Source: Bacillota bacterium
GTDB lineage: Bacteria > Bacillota > Clostridia > Oscillospirales > Ruminococcaceae
Length of the DNA stretch: 21,509 bases
Assembly: GCA_023396215.1 (NCBI GenBank)
Contig: JAEWWW010000044.1
Location: 1-21,509 of the forward strand
Reading direction: 5' to 3'
The notes beneath the pieces are model-generated. The model saw only the letters and a list, made by a program, of their open reading frames with translations. It was not told the origin of the DNA and made no database searches. The translations under genes and the position numbers were made by a program. Shown here piece by piece: positions 15,319 through 21,509 of this stretch; the first letter of the stretch is position 1, and every line of letters starts with the position of its first letter.

Positions 15319-15556
15319 AGTGACAATAAGCAAATGTTTGTCTTGTGCGGACCATCAGTAAAAGCGCCATTTGCCGGCGGCTAAACCTGCTCCAACCCTT
15401 TAAAAGACTGGGTTTCACCATTTTCTGGCCGCACACACATTCTGCCATATCTGCTGCCCCGCCTGCCCCGGCAAAGCTTTGCTTTGTGAAACTGGCGTGG
15501 AAGTTTGTGGCACATCCCACCGCTCTGAACTCAAAATGCTAAGGGAGGAAAGTGAC

Positions 15557-16345
15557 ATGCTATCTGTTCAAAGGCGCGACGAGATTAAAAAAATCCTTCT
15601 GGCACGCAAAAGCATCACCGTTTCAGAAATGGCGCAGCATTTTAACGTGAGCACCGAAACCATCCGGCGTGATTTTGATTCTTTGGCCAACGAAGGCTTT
15701 TTGGAAAAGTCTTATGGGGGGGCTACCCTCAAAATCAGGGTGGCGCATCAGGTGCCCCAGAAGATAAAATCCGGCATTTTGGTGGAAAACAAGCAGCGGA
15801 TGGCCAAAAAAGCCGCCGAGCTTATCCGCCCCAACGACTGTATCTTTTTGGATCATTCCACCACCGTTTATGAGCTTTGCAAAGAGATAGAGAACATTCC
15901 CCTTACCGTCATGACCAACTCGTTTTATGTCATCAGCTATTTTGCGCGCAACCCCAATATCAAGCTGGTTTGCCCCGGCGGTAACTTTGACATAAACGCC
16001 CAGGGCTTTTTTGGCCTTGAGCTTTTGGAATATCTGACCCGGCATTATCTGGACAAGGCCTTTTTCTCCTGCCGTTCGCTGGATATCGAGAACGGCCTTT
16101 GCGATACCGAGGAGCAAACCGCCGCCATGCGCCGAACCATCATCGCTCAATCGGATTCCGCCTACCTGCTGGCCGACCACAGCAAGTTTGGCAAGCGCTC
16201 GTTCATTCACATAGCCAATCTGGAAGAAATCGACTGCCTGATTACCGACATGCCGCTGACAAAGGATTGGGCCACCCTCTTGGGCACCAAGGGGATACGC
16301 GCCATTGAGAGCCCCGAAAAGCCGCTTACGGCTGCGGAAAAATAA
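15557..16345 (+). CDS. DeoR/GlpR-family transcriptional regulator
   Basis: The 262-residue regulator has an N-terminal winged helix-turn-helix (RRDEIKKILLARKSITVSEMA, then FNVSTETIRRDFDSLANEGFLEKSYGGA, about 6-56). A C-terminal sugar-phosphate-sensing (DeoRC) domain follows, with the effector-site blocks FLDHSTTV, VMTNSFYV, ARNPNIKLVCPGG and LLADHSKFGKRSF. Members usually repress sugar operons and are released by a phosphorylated intermediate. Here the inferred inducer is a 1-phosphate from the kinase/isomerase steps. ATG 15557 follows GGGAGGAA; the TTG at 15479 would add 26 unsupported residues. It is divergent from the importer/salvage operon, which is its likely target, and ends at the shared terminator 16401-16439. 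Confidence 0.94.
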   Translation: MLSVQRRDEIKKILLARKSITVSEMAQHFNVSTETIRRDFDSLANEGFLEKSYGGATLKIRVAHQVPQKIKSGILVENKQRMAKKAAELIRPNDCIFLDHSTTVYELCKEIENIPLTVMTNSFYVISYFARNPNIKLVCPGGNFDINAQGFFGLELLEYLTRHYLDKAFFSCRSLDIENGLCDTEEQTAAMRRTIIAQSDSAYLLADHSKFGKRSFIHIANLEEIDCLITDMPLTKDWATLLGTKGIRAIESPEKPLTAAEK

Positions 16346-16400
16346 CCCTCTTTTGTGTGGGAGAAGCCAGAAGCGCCCGCAAGCAAAGAGGTACATACAA

Positions 16401-16439
16401 AAAAGGGAAGCCCTCAGCAAAGCTGAGGGCTTCCCTTTT
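16401..16439. terminator. Bidirectional terminator between the deoR-type and FAH-family genes
   Basis: A perfect 18-bp stem (AAAAGGGAAGCCCTCAGC and its complement) has a 3-base AAA loop. A/T ends give T-runs in both directions. The flanking genes converge on it. Confidence 0.95.
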
Positions 16440-16457
16440 GCAAATATCTTTCGGGGC

Positions 16458-17348
16458 TTACTCCACCCTGTTGCGCAGGGTGCCGATTTTCTCGATGCTG
16501 CATTCCACCACATCGCCGGGCTGCAAAAAGCGGGGCGGCTCAAAGCCCATCCCTACCCCGGCGGGGGTGCCCATGGCGATGATGGCGCCCGCCTTCAGGG
16601 TCATGCCTTGGGAGAGCTCACTGACGACATGGGCGATGTCAAATATTAGCAGGGCGGTGCTGCTGTTTTGGCGCAGCTCGCCGTTGACCCGCGACTGGAT
16701 GCCCAGCACCGGCGGGGCGGCTATCTCGTCTGCGGTGACAATCCACGGGCCCATGGGGCAGAAGCCGTCCAGACTTTTGCCAAAGTACCACTGCTTGTGG
16801 GCGGTTTGCAGGTTGCGCGCGCTGACGTCGTTGAGGACGGTATAGCCAAAAATATAGTCGTAGGCGTCGGCAGCCGCCACGTTGACCGCGTCCTTTTTCA
16901 GTATCACCGCAAGCTCGGCTTCGTAGTCAAGGCTATCCACCAGCGGGGCATGGCTGGGTATCGGCTCGCCGTCGCCCACCGCGCGGTTGACCCGCTTTGA
17001 AAAGTAGATGGCCTTGCTGCGCTCGCCGCCGAAGGCCTCCTTTTTATAGCGGGCCGACTCCTCGGCATGGGCCATATAGTTGATGCCAAGGCAGATAACG
17101 TCCTGCGCCGGACGGGGTATGGGCGCCAGCCGGATGACCTGCCCCAGCGGGATGGCCTTTTCGCCCGCCTGCTCCGCCGCCTGCCCCAGCAGGGCCATCT
17201 GGCGGGGGCCTGCCTCGTCAATCAGCTGGTGCATGGTGGCATAGGGCAGCCCCAGCTCCTCCACCGCAACCACACCCTGCTCATCGGAGGTCACCACCCC
17301 CACCTTTTCTTCCCCATCCTGCCGGGTTTTAAATGTCATCAGCTTCAT
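16458..17348 (-). CDS. Fumarylacetoacetate hydrolase (FAH) family protein
   Basis: The 296-residue protein has an N-terminal small domain and a C-terminal FAH catalytic domain from about residue 83 (CLGINYMAHAEE). Predicted metal ligands are Glu143 and Glu145 (DYEAELAVIL) and Asp174 (NDVSARN). Lys191 lies in GKSLDGFCPMGPWIV, and GTPAGVGMG is at 260-268. Bacterial members include acylpyruvases, oxaloacetate decarboxylases, ureidoglycolate lyases and 2-keto-3-deoxy-sugar-acid enzymes, so the substrate cannot be assigned. ATG 17348 follows AAGGAGG. The gene has its own extended -10 promoter and is flanked by terminators on both sides, so it is monocistronic. Its position does not tie it firmly to the sugar operon. 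Confidence 0.92.
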   Translation of the reverse strand: MKLMTFKTRQDGEEKVGVVTSDEQGVVAVEELGLPYATMHQLIDEAGPRQMALLGQAAEQAGEKAIPLGQVIRLAPIPRPAQDVICLGINYMAHAEESARYKKEAFGGERSKAIYFSKRVNRAVGDGEPIPSHAPLVDSLDYEAELAVILKKDAVNVAAADAYDYIFGYTVLNDVSARNLQTAHKQWYFGKSLDGFCPMGPWIVTADEIAAPPVLGIQSRVNGELRQNSSTALLIFDIAHVVSELSQGMTLKAGAIIAMGTPAGVGMGFEPPRFLQPGDVVECSIEKIGTLRNRVE

Positions 17349-17419
17349 CCGGGCCGGGCCTCCTTATGCTTTTGATAGATGCAGCCGCAAAAGAGGGCTG
17401 CTTTTTCGCTGCATTATTT

Positions 17420-17425
17420 ATTATA
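17420..17425 (-). promoter_or_regulatory. Extended -10 promoter of the FAH-family gene
   Basis: The minus strand reads TGCTATAAT, a perfect -10 with the TG extension. No good -35 is visible 17 bp upstream. A bulged hairpin, AGCGGGCGGC/GCCGCT (17429-17450), lies just upstream and could be an operator. The predicted leader is about 65 nt. Confidence 0.55.
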
Positions 17426-17534
17426 GCACAGCGGGCGGCAAAACGCCGCTTGCTGCTTTAAAAAAGCTGTTATCCCACCATTTTGGGGGGCTGCTATAAG
17501 GCCCCGGCCACCCCCTTGCACGCTGCTCCGCCGC

Positions 17535-17586
17535 AAAAATCCGCCTCCCCCCGGGCAGACGCATCTGCCCGGGGGGAGGCGGATTT
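17535..17586 (-). terminator. Terminator after the acyl-CoA ligase gene
   Basis: A perfect 23-bp stem (17537-17559 with 17564-17586) has a 4-base loop, CGCA. On the minus strand it is followed by ATTTTT. It lies 27 bp past the stop of the ligase gene. Confidence 0.9.
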
Positions 17587-17612
17587 ACATGGCTATCGGG
17601 TCAGCGGCCGGG

Positions 17613-19250
17613 TTACCCCCGCAGCTCTACCCTGCGGATTTTGCCGCTGATAGTTTTGGGCAGCGCGTCTATAAAGTCGATGATGCGGGGGTATTTGTAA
17701 GGCGCGGTCTGCTTCTTCACATAGTTTTGCAGCTCTTTTTTCAGCTCATCCGAGGGCTGGTAGCCCTTAGTGAGCACGATGGTGGCCTTTACCACCATGC
17801 CGCGTACCGGGTCGGGCGCGCCGGTGACCGCGCACTCCAGCACCGCCGGGTGCTCCATCAGCACGCTTTCAATCTCAAAGGGGCCGATGCGGTAGCCCGA
17901 GGCCTTGATGACGTCGTCGGTGCGGCCCACATACCACAGGTAGCCGTCCTCATCACGCCACGCGGTATCGCCGGTGTGGTAGTAGCCGTCGTGCCAGGCT
18001 TGGGTAGTGAGGGCTTCGTCCTTGTAATAGCCGGTGAACAGGCCCATCACTCTGGAGGCCGAGCCGGTCTTGATGACGATTTCGCCCACCGCGCCGGCGG
18101 GTACCGGCTTGTCGTTTTCATCCACCAGCTCGATGTTGTAAAGGGGCGAGGGCCTGCCCATAGAGCCGGGCTTGGGGGTGCTGCCCACCAGATTGGCGGT
18201 CTGCACCACCGTTTCGGTCTGTCCAAAGGCTTCCATCAGCTTCAGGCCGGTGAACTCGTAAAAGCGGTTAAACACCTCGGGGTTGAGGGCCTCGCCCGCG
18301 GTGGTGGCGTAGGTCAGTGAGGAAAGGTCGTAGTTCTGCATCCCCTCTTTGACAAAAAAGCGGTAGATGGTGGGCGGCGCGCAGAAGGTATTGATTTTAT
18401 AGGTTTCAATCTTCTGCAGCAGGTCGGCGGGCACAAAACGCTCAAAGTCGTAGGTAAAGACCACCGTGCCGCAGAACCACTGCCCATACAGCTTGCCCCA
18501 GACCGATTTGCCCCAGCCGGTGTCGGCCACCGTCAGATGAACGCCGCCCGGCACAACATTATGCCAGTGCTTTGCGGTGATGATGTGGCCGATGGGGTAA
18601 GAAAAGTCGTGGAGCACCATCTTGGGGTAGCCGGTGGTGCCGGATGTAAAGTAGAGCAGCATTGGGTCTTCTGCGCGGTTGGGGATGCGCTCGAGGGCGG
18701 TGGGAGCGGCTGCCAGCTCGGCGTCAAAATCCAGCCAGCCGGGGCGGCTGCCCCGGGCCATAAAGCGGGCGGTCACGCCGGAGTAGGTTTCGCAGGCCTC
18801 GTCCACGCAGGCGGCTACATCGCCCTCGCCGGTGCACACAATGGCCTTCACCCCCGCCGCCTCAAAGCGGTAGAGGATATCCTTGACGGTGAGCAGATGG
18901 GTAGCCGGGATGGCCACCGCGCCGATTTTGTGCAGCCCCAGAATGGCGAACCAGAAATGGTAGTGGCGCTTGAGCACCAGCATGACCATATCCCCTTTGC
19001 CGATACCCTGCTTTAAAAAGGCGTTGGCCGCCCGGTCGCTGTACTCCTTCATCTGCGCAAAGGTAAATGTGTGCTCCTCGCCGGCCTCGTTGCACCAAAT
19101 CATGGCCTTGCGCTGGGGGTCGATGCGGGCAATCTCATCCACCACGTCATAGCTGAAGTTGAAGTCATCGGGCACAACCGGCTCAAAGGAGCACAGCATG
19201 CCGTTTTTATCAAATTTCTCTTTGCAGTATTTTTTATAGAGTTGTTCCAA
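17613..19250 (-). CDS. Acyl-CoA ligase (AMP-forming, acetyl/medium-chain ACS type)
   Basis: The 545-residue cytosolic adenylate-forming enzyme activates a carboxylic acid to its acyl-CoA with ATP. The P-loop YFTSGTTGYPK is at 200-210, AFGQTE at 341-346 and TGD at 427-429. The hinge/A8 region GRTDDVIKASGYRIGPFEIE lies at 442-461, and catalytic Lys537 in PKTISGKIRR. It resembles the short/medium-chain (ACSM-like) branch rather than long-chain FadD; the acid is unknown. The frame starts with TTG at 19250, supported by AGGAGG 7 nt upstream and by the family N-terminus; the first ATG is only at residue 18. It lies 22 bp after the XRE-cupin gene, in one operon under the isoleucine-type T-box. Confidence 0.93.
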   Translation of the reverse strand: MEQLYKKYCKEKFDKNGMLCSFEPVVPDDFNFSYDVVDEIARIDPQRKAMIWCNEAGEEHTFTFAQMKEYSDRAANAFLKQGIGKGDMVMLVLKRHYHFWFAILGLHKIGAVAIPATHLLTVKDILYRFEAAGVKAIVCTGEGDVAACVDEACETYSGVTARFMARGSRPGWLDFDAELAAAPTALERIPNRAEDPMLLYFTSGTTGYPKMVLHDFSYPIGHIITAKHWHNVVPGGVHLTVADTGWGKSVWGKLYGQWFCGTVVFTYDFERFVPADLLQKIETYKINTFCAPPTIYRFFVKEGMQNYDLSSLTYATTAGEALNPEVFNRFYEFTGLKLMEAFGQTETVVQTANLVGSTPKPGSMGRPSPLYNIELVDENDKPVPAGAVGEIVIKTGSASRVMGLFTGYYKDEALTTQAWHDGYYHTGDTAWRDEDGYLWYVGRTDDVIKASGYRIGPFEIESVLMEHPAVLECAVTGAPDPVRGMVVKATIVLTKGYQPSDELKKELQNYVKKQTAPYKYPRIIDFIDALPKTISGKIRRVELRG

Positions 19251-19272
19251 CGGTTTATCCTCCTACTAACTA

Positions 19273-19842
19273 CTAATTCTTCTTGAGAACAACGGCCAAA
19301 AAGACGCAATCGCTGCCGCCGGTGGCTATCATGCCATGGCCGTGGCCCGAGTCGTAATAGATGGCGTCGCCGGGGCCCAGCACCTCGATGTGGTCCTCCA
19401 GCGCTACCTTGAGGCTGCCCTGCAGGATGTAGTCAAACTCCTGCCCCTCGTGCTTCGAGAGAGGAATGGGGGCATCCTGCTCCTCGGGGCGGTAGGGGGC
19501 GGTCACCAGGAACGGTTCGGCCTCCTTGCCTTTGAAGCGGTGGGCCAGATGCTGGTAGGTAAAGCCCTCGCGCCGCCGGATGGGCAGGCCCTCTCCCCCG
19601 CGGATGATGCTGTAAAAGGAAAGCTTGGGCTGGTCGCCGGTGAGCAGCTCTACCATATCCACGCCGAAAAGCTCGGCACAGCGGTAAAGAAAGGTGAAGG
19701 AGAAATCCGCCGAGCCGCTTTCAAGCTGGGCGTATTCCTCGGCGCTCAGTCCGCAAAAGGCCGCGGCGTCCGCCACGCTGATGTCAAGATACTCTCTAAG
19801 GCTTCTGATGCGTTCCGCAATTTCGGCAAGCTTCATTTCCAT
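19273..19842 (-). CDS. XRE-family regulator with C-terminal cupin domain
   Basis: The 189-residue protein has an N-terminal helix-turn-helix (about 5-62: IAERIRSLREYLDISVADAA, GLSAEEYAQLESG). A C-terminal cupin barrel (about 100-186) contains HEGQEFDYILQGSLKVAL, VLGPGDAIYYDSGHGHGM, and candidate metal or ligand residues His131, Glu135, His167 and His169. This architecture usually gives an autoregulator sensing a small molecule, and it is frequently found next to acyl-CoA ligase genes. ATG 19842 follows GGGAGG with a long 12-nt spacing; a second ATG at 19836 and a TTG at 19866 are alternatives. It is first in the operon with the ligase and downstream of the T-box leader. Confidence 0.92.
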   Translation of the reverse strand: MEMKLAEIAERIRSLREYLDISVADAAAFCGLSAEEYAQLESGSADFSFTFLYRCAELFGVDMVELLTGDQPKLSFYSIIRGGEGLPIRRREGFTYQHLAHRFKGKEAEPFLVTAPYRPEEQDAPIPLSKHEGQEFDYILQGSLKVALEDHIEVLGPGDAIYYDSGHGHGMIATGGSDCVFLAVVLKKN

Positions 19843-19979
19843 CTGGTATACTGACCTCCCATTCAAATGTTAAAAAGATTTTTATCTTGTGCCTCTTCTG
19901 TACCCAACCGCCCGCCGGGCCGGGCCGGATGGGGCATCTTGGGCCAGCGGGCTAAAAAGCACGGTGTGCGGTGGAAAAT
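19843..19979 (-). other. Spacer between the Ile T-box terminator and the XRE-cupin gene
   Basis: This 137-bp stretch has no gene. A small GCAC-ACC-GTGC hairpin followed by TTTTT (about 19953-19968, minus strand) looks like a second weak terminator. A possible weak promoter, TTGGGT with TAAAAA at 17-bp spacing, lies between about 19905 and 19875. If that promoter is real, the XRE-cupin operon would have partial independence from the T-box. Confidence 0.35.
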
Positions 19980-20020
19980 AAAAATAAAAAGCCCGCCCCA
20001 TGTTATCCATGGGACGGGCT
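19980..20020 (-). terminator. Terminator of the minus-strand T-box leader
   Basis: The 13-bp stem AGCCCGTCCCATG / CATGGGGCGGGCT (one G-U pair, loop GATAA) is followed on the minus strand by TTTTTATTTT. It is the regulated terminator of the T-box. Confidence 0.9.
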
Positions 20021-20250
20021 ATGATAGACCCGCGGTACCACCCAAGTTGCGCAAATGCGCCGCTCTAAGGATTCTGACAAATCCCGAACCGATAACGCTG
20101 TTCCTGCGGGGCCGTCTACTTGCCAAAGCTTTCGGGTGCCCGGCTCAAGGGTGATGGGTAAGTCTTCTGTCATTACCGGCTCGCACCGCCCGCCGGTTCT
20201 CTGAAAATGAACTGGAAGCTACCGTCCCTGTCATCGCCTTTGTGGTTATT
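19980..20250 (-). promoter_or_regulatory. T-box leader with isoleucine-type specifier, upstream of the XRE-cupin/acyl-CoA ligase operon
   Basis: The core T-box GGGTGGTACCGCGG lies on the minus strand at 20043-20030. The stem I motif AGAGAA is near 20200. The specifier region reads CCC-ATC-ACCCTTGAGC, aligning with TTC-ACTTATGAGC of the phe leader, so the specifier is ATC (Ile) at 20155-20153. The leader has its own TTGACA promoter and a full terminator, so it looks intact. Such leaders normally control aminoacyl-tRNA synthetases or amino-acid biosynthesis and transport genes. The next genes here are instead an XRE-cupin regulator and an acyl-CoA ligase. Presence of the T-box is near certain; the codon is likely; control of these genes is inferred from order. 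Confidence 0.92.
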
Positions 20251-20256
20251 GGGTTT

Positions 20257-20285
20257 AGTGTAATGTAAGCAAAACAAAATGTCAA
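20257..20285 (-). promoter_or_regulatory. Promoter of the Ile-type T-box transcript
   Basis: A perfect -35 TTGACA (20285-20280) and a -10 TACACT (20262-20257) are 17 bp apart on the minus strand. The predicted start is near 20250, just before the first leader helix. Confidence 0.75.
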
Positions 20286-20426
20286 TAGGTTTTGGTAATA
20301 AAATCATATTCATTTCACAAATGCGGTGTTACACAGGGGGTTATTCCGCCTGCCTGCGCTGCGCTGCGCTGCCGGTGATGCGGACGGTTTCGCCACCCCC
20401 GGCAATGTATTGCGCGGCTATGTAGC

Positions 20427-21086
20427 CTATAAAGCGGGGGCGGTGATATAGCGGTACAGCTCCTCCATATCGCCAGCCAGCAGCTTGGCGCCCGCCTCTT
20501 CCAGCTCTTCGCGGGGGCGAAAGCCCCACAGCACCCCCACGGTGTCGATGTCCGCGGCCTGCCCGGTAAAGATATCCACGTCGCTGTCGCCCGCAAAGAT
20601 GGTGTCCTGCTCAGAAACACCCGCCTGCCGCATCACCATGCGCACCATGGTGGGGTCGGGCTTGGGGGGCAGGGCGTCGCTGCGGCCGTAGGCGTAATCA
20701 ATCAGCCCCGACAGAAACCGCTGCACCAACGGCTGGGTAATTTCATCCGGCTTGTTGGTCACCACGGCGGTGACGATGCCCTGCGCCTTGAGCTTGCGCA
20801 GCATCTCGAGCGCACCGTCGTAGAAGGTGGCCTGTGTGACCGAGCGGTGCCTGTAAGCCTTCAGGTACCGCTCCCTGACCCGCCGGGCGATTGCGGTGCC
20901 CTGCGCATCCTGCGGGATGGTCTGCTGCAGCAGCGCGTCGGCGCCGTTGCCCACATAGAAGCGGTAGTTATCCTCCGGGTGGGGGGGAAGGCCCTCGGTG
21001 GCCAAAGCGGCATTGCAGCACTCGGCGAAATCCCGCAGGGAGTTGAGCAGGGTGCCGTCCAAATCAAAAATTGCAAGCTTCTTCAT
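20427..21086 (-). CDS. HAD-superfamily phosphatase, phosphoglycolate phosphatase (Gph/PGP) type
   Basis: The 219-residue cytosolic hydrolase has motif I DLDGT at 8-12 with nucleophile Asp8 and acid Asp10. A helical cap follows (about 15-85). Motif II is VVTNK (108-112), motif III Lys142 (PPKPDP) and motif IV FAGDSDVD (164-171). This is the Gph/PGP branch, which removes 2-phosphoglycolate or acts as a general house-cleaning sugar phosphatase; the substrate is not fixed by sequence. The ATG at 21086 (MKKLAIFDLDGT) follows AAAGGAAAGG; the longer frame to 21197 has no family support. No clear terminator follows. A CGCTG triplicate lies in the 140-bp gap before the T-box promoter. Confidence 0.93.
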   Translation of the reverse strand: MKKLAIFDLDGTLLNSLRDFAECCNAALATEGLPPHPEDNYRFYVGNGADALLQQTIPQDAQGTAIARRVRERYLKAYRHRSVTQATFYDGALEMLRKLKAQGIVTAVVTNKPDEITQPLVQRFLSGLIDYAYGRSDALPPKPDPTMVRMVMRQAGVSEQDTIFAGDSDVDIFTGQAADIDTVGVLWGFRPREELEEAGAKLLAGDMEELYRYITAPAL

Positions 21087-21296
21087 AATAAAGACCTTTC
21101 CTTTCACTTGCGTTTCGGCACAAGCAGACCATGAAAAGGAGTGGTCTTTTTGTGCGTCAATCCGCGGTTCTCGCCGTAGGCGAGGAGCGATTGGCACATA
21201 ACGGCTTAGCGTGATTTTTCACGCTGTCCTCCGTCAAGGTTGTACTTTCCGGCAAAGCCCGGATATATCCGCATCGGGGTATGAAAACAAAGGGGA

Positions 21297-21509
21297 CTAC
21301 GCCTTTCTTGCTTCCGCCTTTTGCATAAACCGTTCGCGACTGATGATAAAGCGGCTGTGGCTGCCCTGCCCTATCGGCCCGCAGGCATCCTCGGCCCAGA
21401 CCTTGAAATCCACCCGCTTGCCCTCTGCCCCCACAATCTCGGCATAGGCGGTCACCTGCATCCCCACGGGGGTGGCAGCGGTGTGCTGGGCCTCTATTTT
21501 GGTGCCCAC
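21297..21509 (-). CDS. Partial FlK-type thioesterase (hotdog fold), 3' end only
   Basis: Only the C-terminal 70 or so residues are inside the window; the start lies beyond 21509. The visible part (GTKIEAQHTAATPVGMQVTA, VDFKVWAEDACGPIGQGSHSRFII) matches the hotdog thioesterase group named after fluoroacetyl-CoA thioesterase FlK, including the catalytic-type Glu in IEAQH, the TAATPVG block and the His in GQGSHSRF. Most members are general acyl-CoA thioesterases of unknown substrate. The 210-bp gap to the HAD gene contains three small hairpins (TCCGG/CCGGA, AGCGTGA/TCACGCT, CTCGCC/GGCGAG) without a T-run, so independent transcription is likely but not shown. Confidence 0.82.
   Translation of the reverse strand: MGTKIEAQHTAATPVGMQVTAYAEIVGAEGKRVDFKVWAEDACGPIGQGSHSRFIISRERFMQKAEARKA

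Larger units (their letters stand above)
14938..15556. other. Divergent control region between the importer operon and the deoR-type gene
   Basis: This 619-bp stretch has no gene. About 14938-15345 is strikingly AT-rich compared with the rest of the window and should carry the promoters and operators for both directions. About 15346-15540 is again GC-richer and forms a long leader for the regulator, with a GTTTCAC/GTGAAAC inverted repeat (15412-15418 and 15486-15492). The octamer TGATAATC occurs twice on the minus strand (14994-15001 and 15127-15134). The second copy forms half of the 12-bp palindrome ATAATCGATTAT at 15121-15132. Confidence 0.55.

Noticed and set aside
15257..15520. 87-residue minus-strand ORF in the divergent control region
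   Set aside because: It crosses the regulator's predicted promoter and leader, has no good ribosome site and no recognisable sequence.
20356..20376. CGCTG triplet repeat as a possible CRISPR-like or minisatellite repeat
   Set aside because: There are only three 5-bp units with no spacers; this is a short simple repeat.
21126..21155. AGACCA/TGGTCT hairpin with a T-run on the plus strand
   Set aside because: The stem is only 6 bp with a 10-base loop, and there is no plus-strand gene to terminate; both flanking genes run on the minus strand.

Overview
The window reads as a chromosomal segment of a GC-rich member of the class Clostridia (Bacillota), of the gut or anaerobic Oscillospiraceae type. 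The evidence is strong AGGAGG-type ribosome sites, two T-box leaders, an IreB-family gene, a lipoprotein-type sugar-binding protein and Rho-independent terminators with long stems. No rRNA, tRNA, CRISPR array, transposase or prophage gene was seen. The species cannot be named from the sequence.

Region 1 (1-5236, plus strand) is housekeeping. A promoter and a phenylalanine-type T-box leader precede pheS-pheT. A short ireB gene follows with its own promoter and terminator. A small unrecognised gene then sits behind a near-consensus promoter and a 170-nt leader. A perfect 16-bp bidirectional terminator closes the region.

Region 2 (5278-16345) is the most interesting part. Eight minus-strand genes run from right to left: sugar-binding lipoprotein, sugar ABC ATPase, permease, 5-methylthioribose (MTR) kinase (MtnK), class II aldolase, iron-type alcohol dehydrogenase, a divergent MtnA-family isomerase, and an OFA-type MFS carrier. 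A DeoR-family regulator is transcribed divergently. Kinase, isomerase, class II aldolase and dehydrogenase are the steps of the 'DHAP shunt', which salvages MTR or 5-deoxyribose, by-products of S-adenosylmethionine enzymes. The sugar would be phosphorylated, isomerised to the ulose 1-phosphate, cleaved to DHAP plus acetaldehyde or 2-methylthioacetaldehyde, and the aldehyde reduced. A dedicated ribose-type importer in the same operon, and no nucleosidase in the window, suggest scavenging of the free sugar from outside. This is inferred from families and gene order.

Region 3 (16401-19250) holds a bidirectional terminator, a monocistronic fumarylacetoacetate-hydrolase-family gene, a 23-bp perfect terminator hairpin and an acyl-CoA ligase gene with a TTG start. 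The ligase is the second gene of an operon that begins with an XRE-cupin regulator (19273-19842).

Region 4 (19843-21509) contains a complete minus-strand T-box leader whose specifier reads ATC (isoleucine). It has a TTGACA promoter and a terminator and lies upstream of the XRE-cupin/acyl-CoA ligase pair rather than of an aminoacyl-tRNA synthetase. A HAD phosphatase gene and the 3' part of a FlK-type thioesterase gene complete the window. Large ORFs opposite pheT and opposite the shunt genes are shadows caused by GC-rich codon bias.
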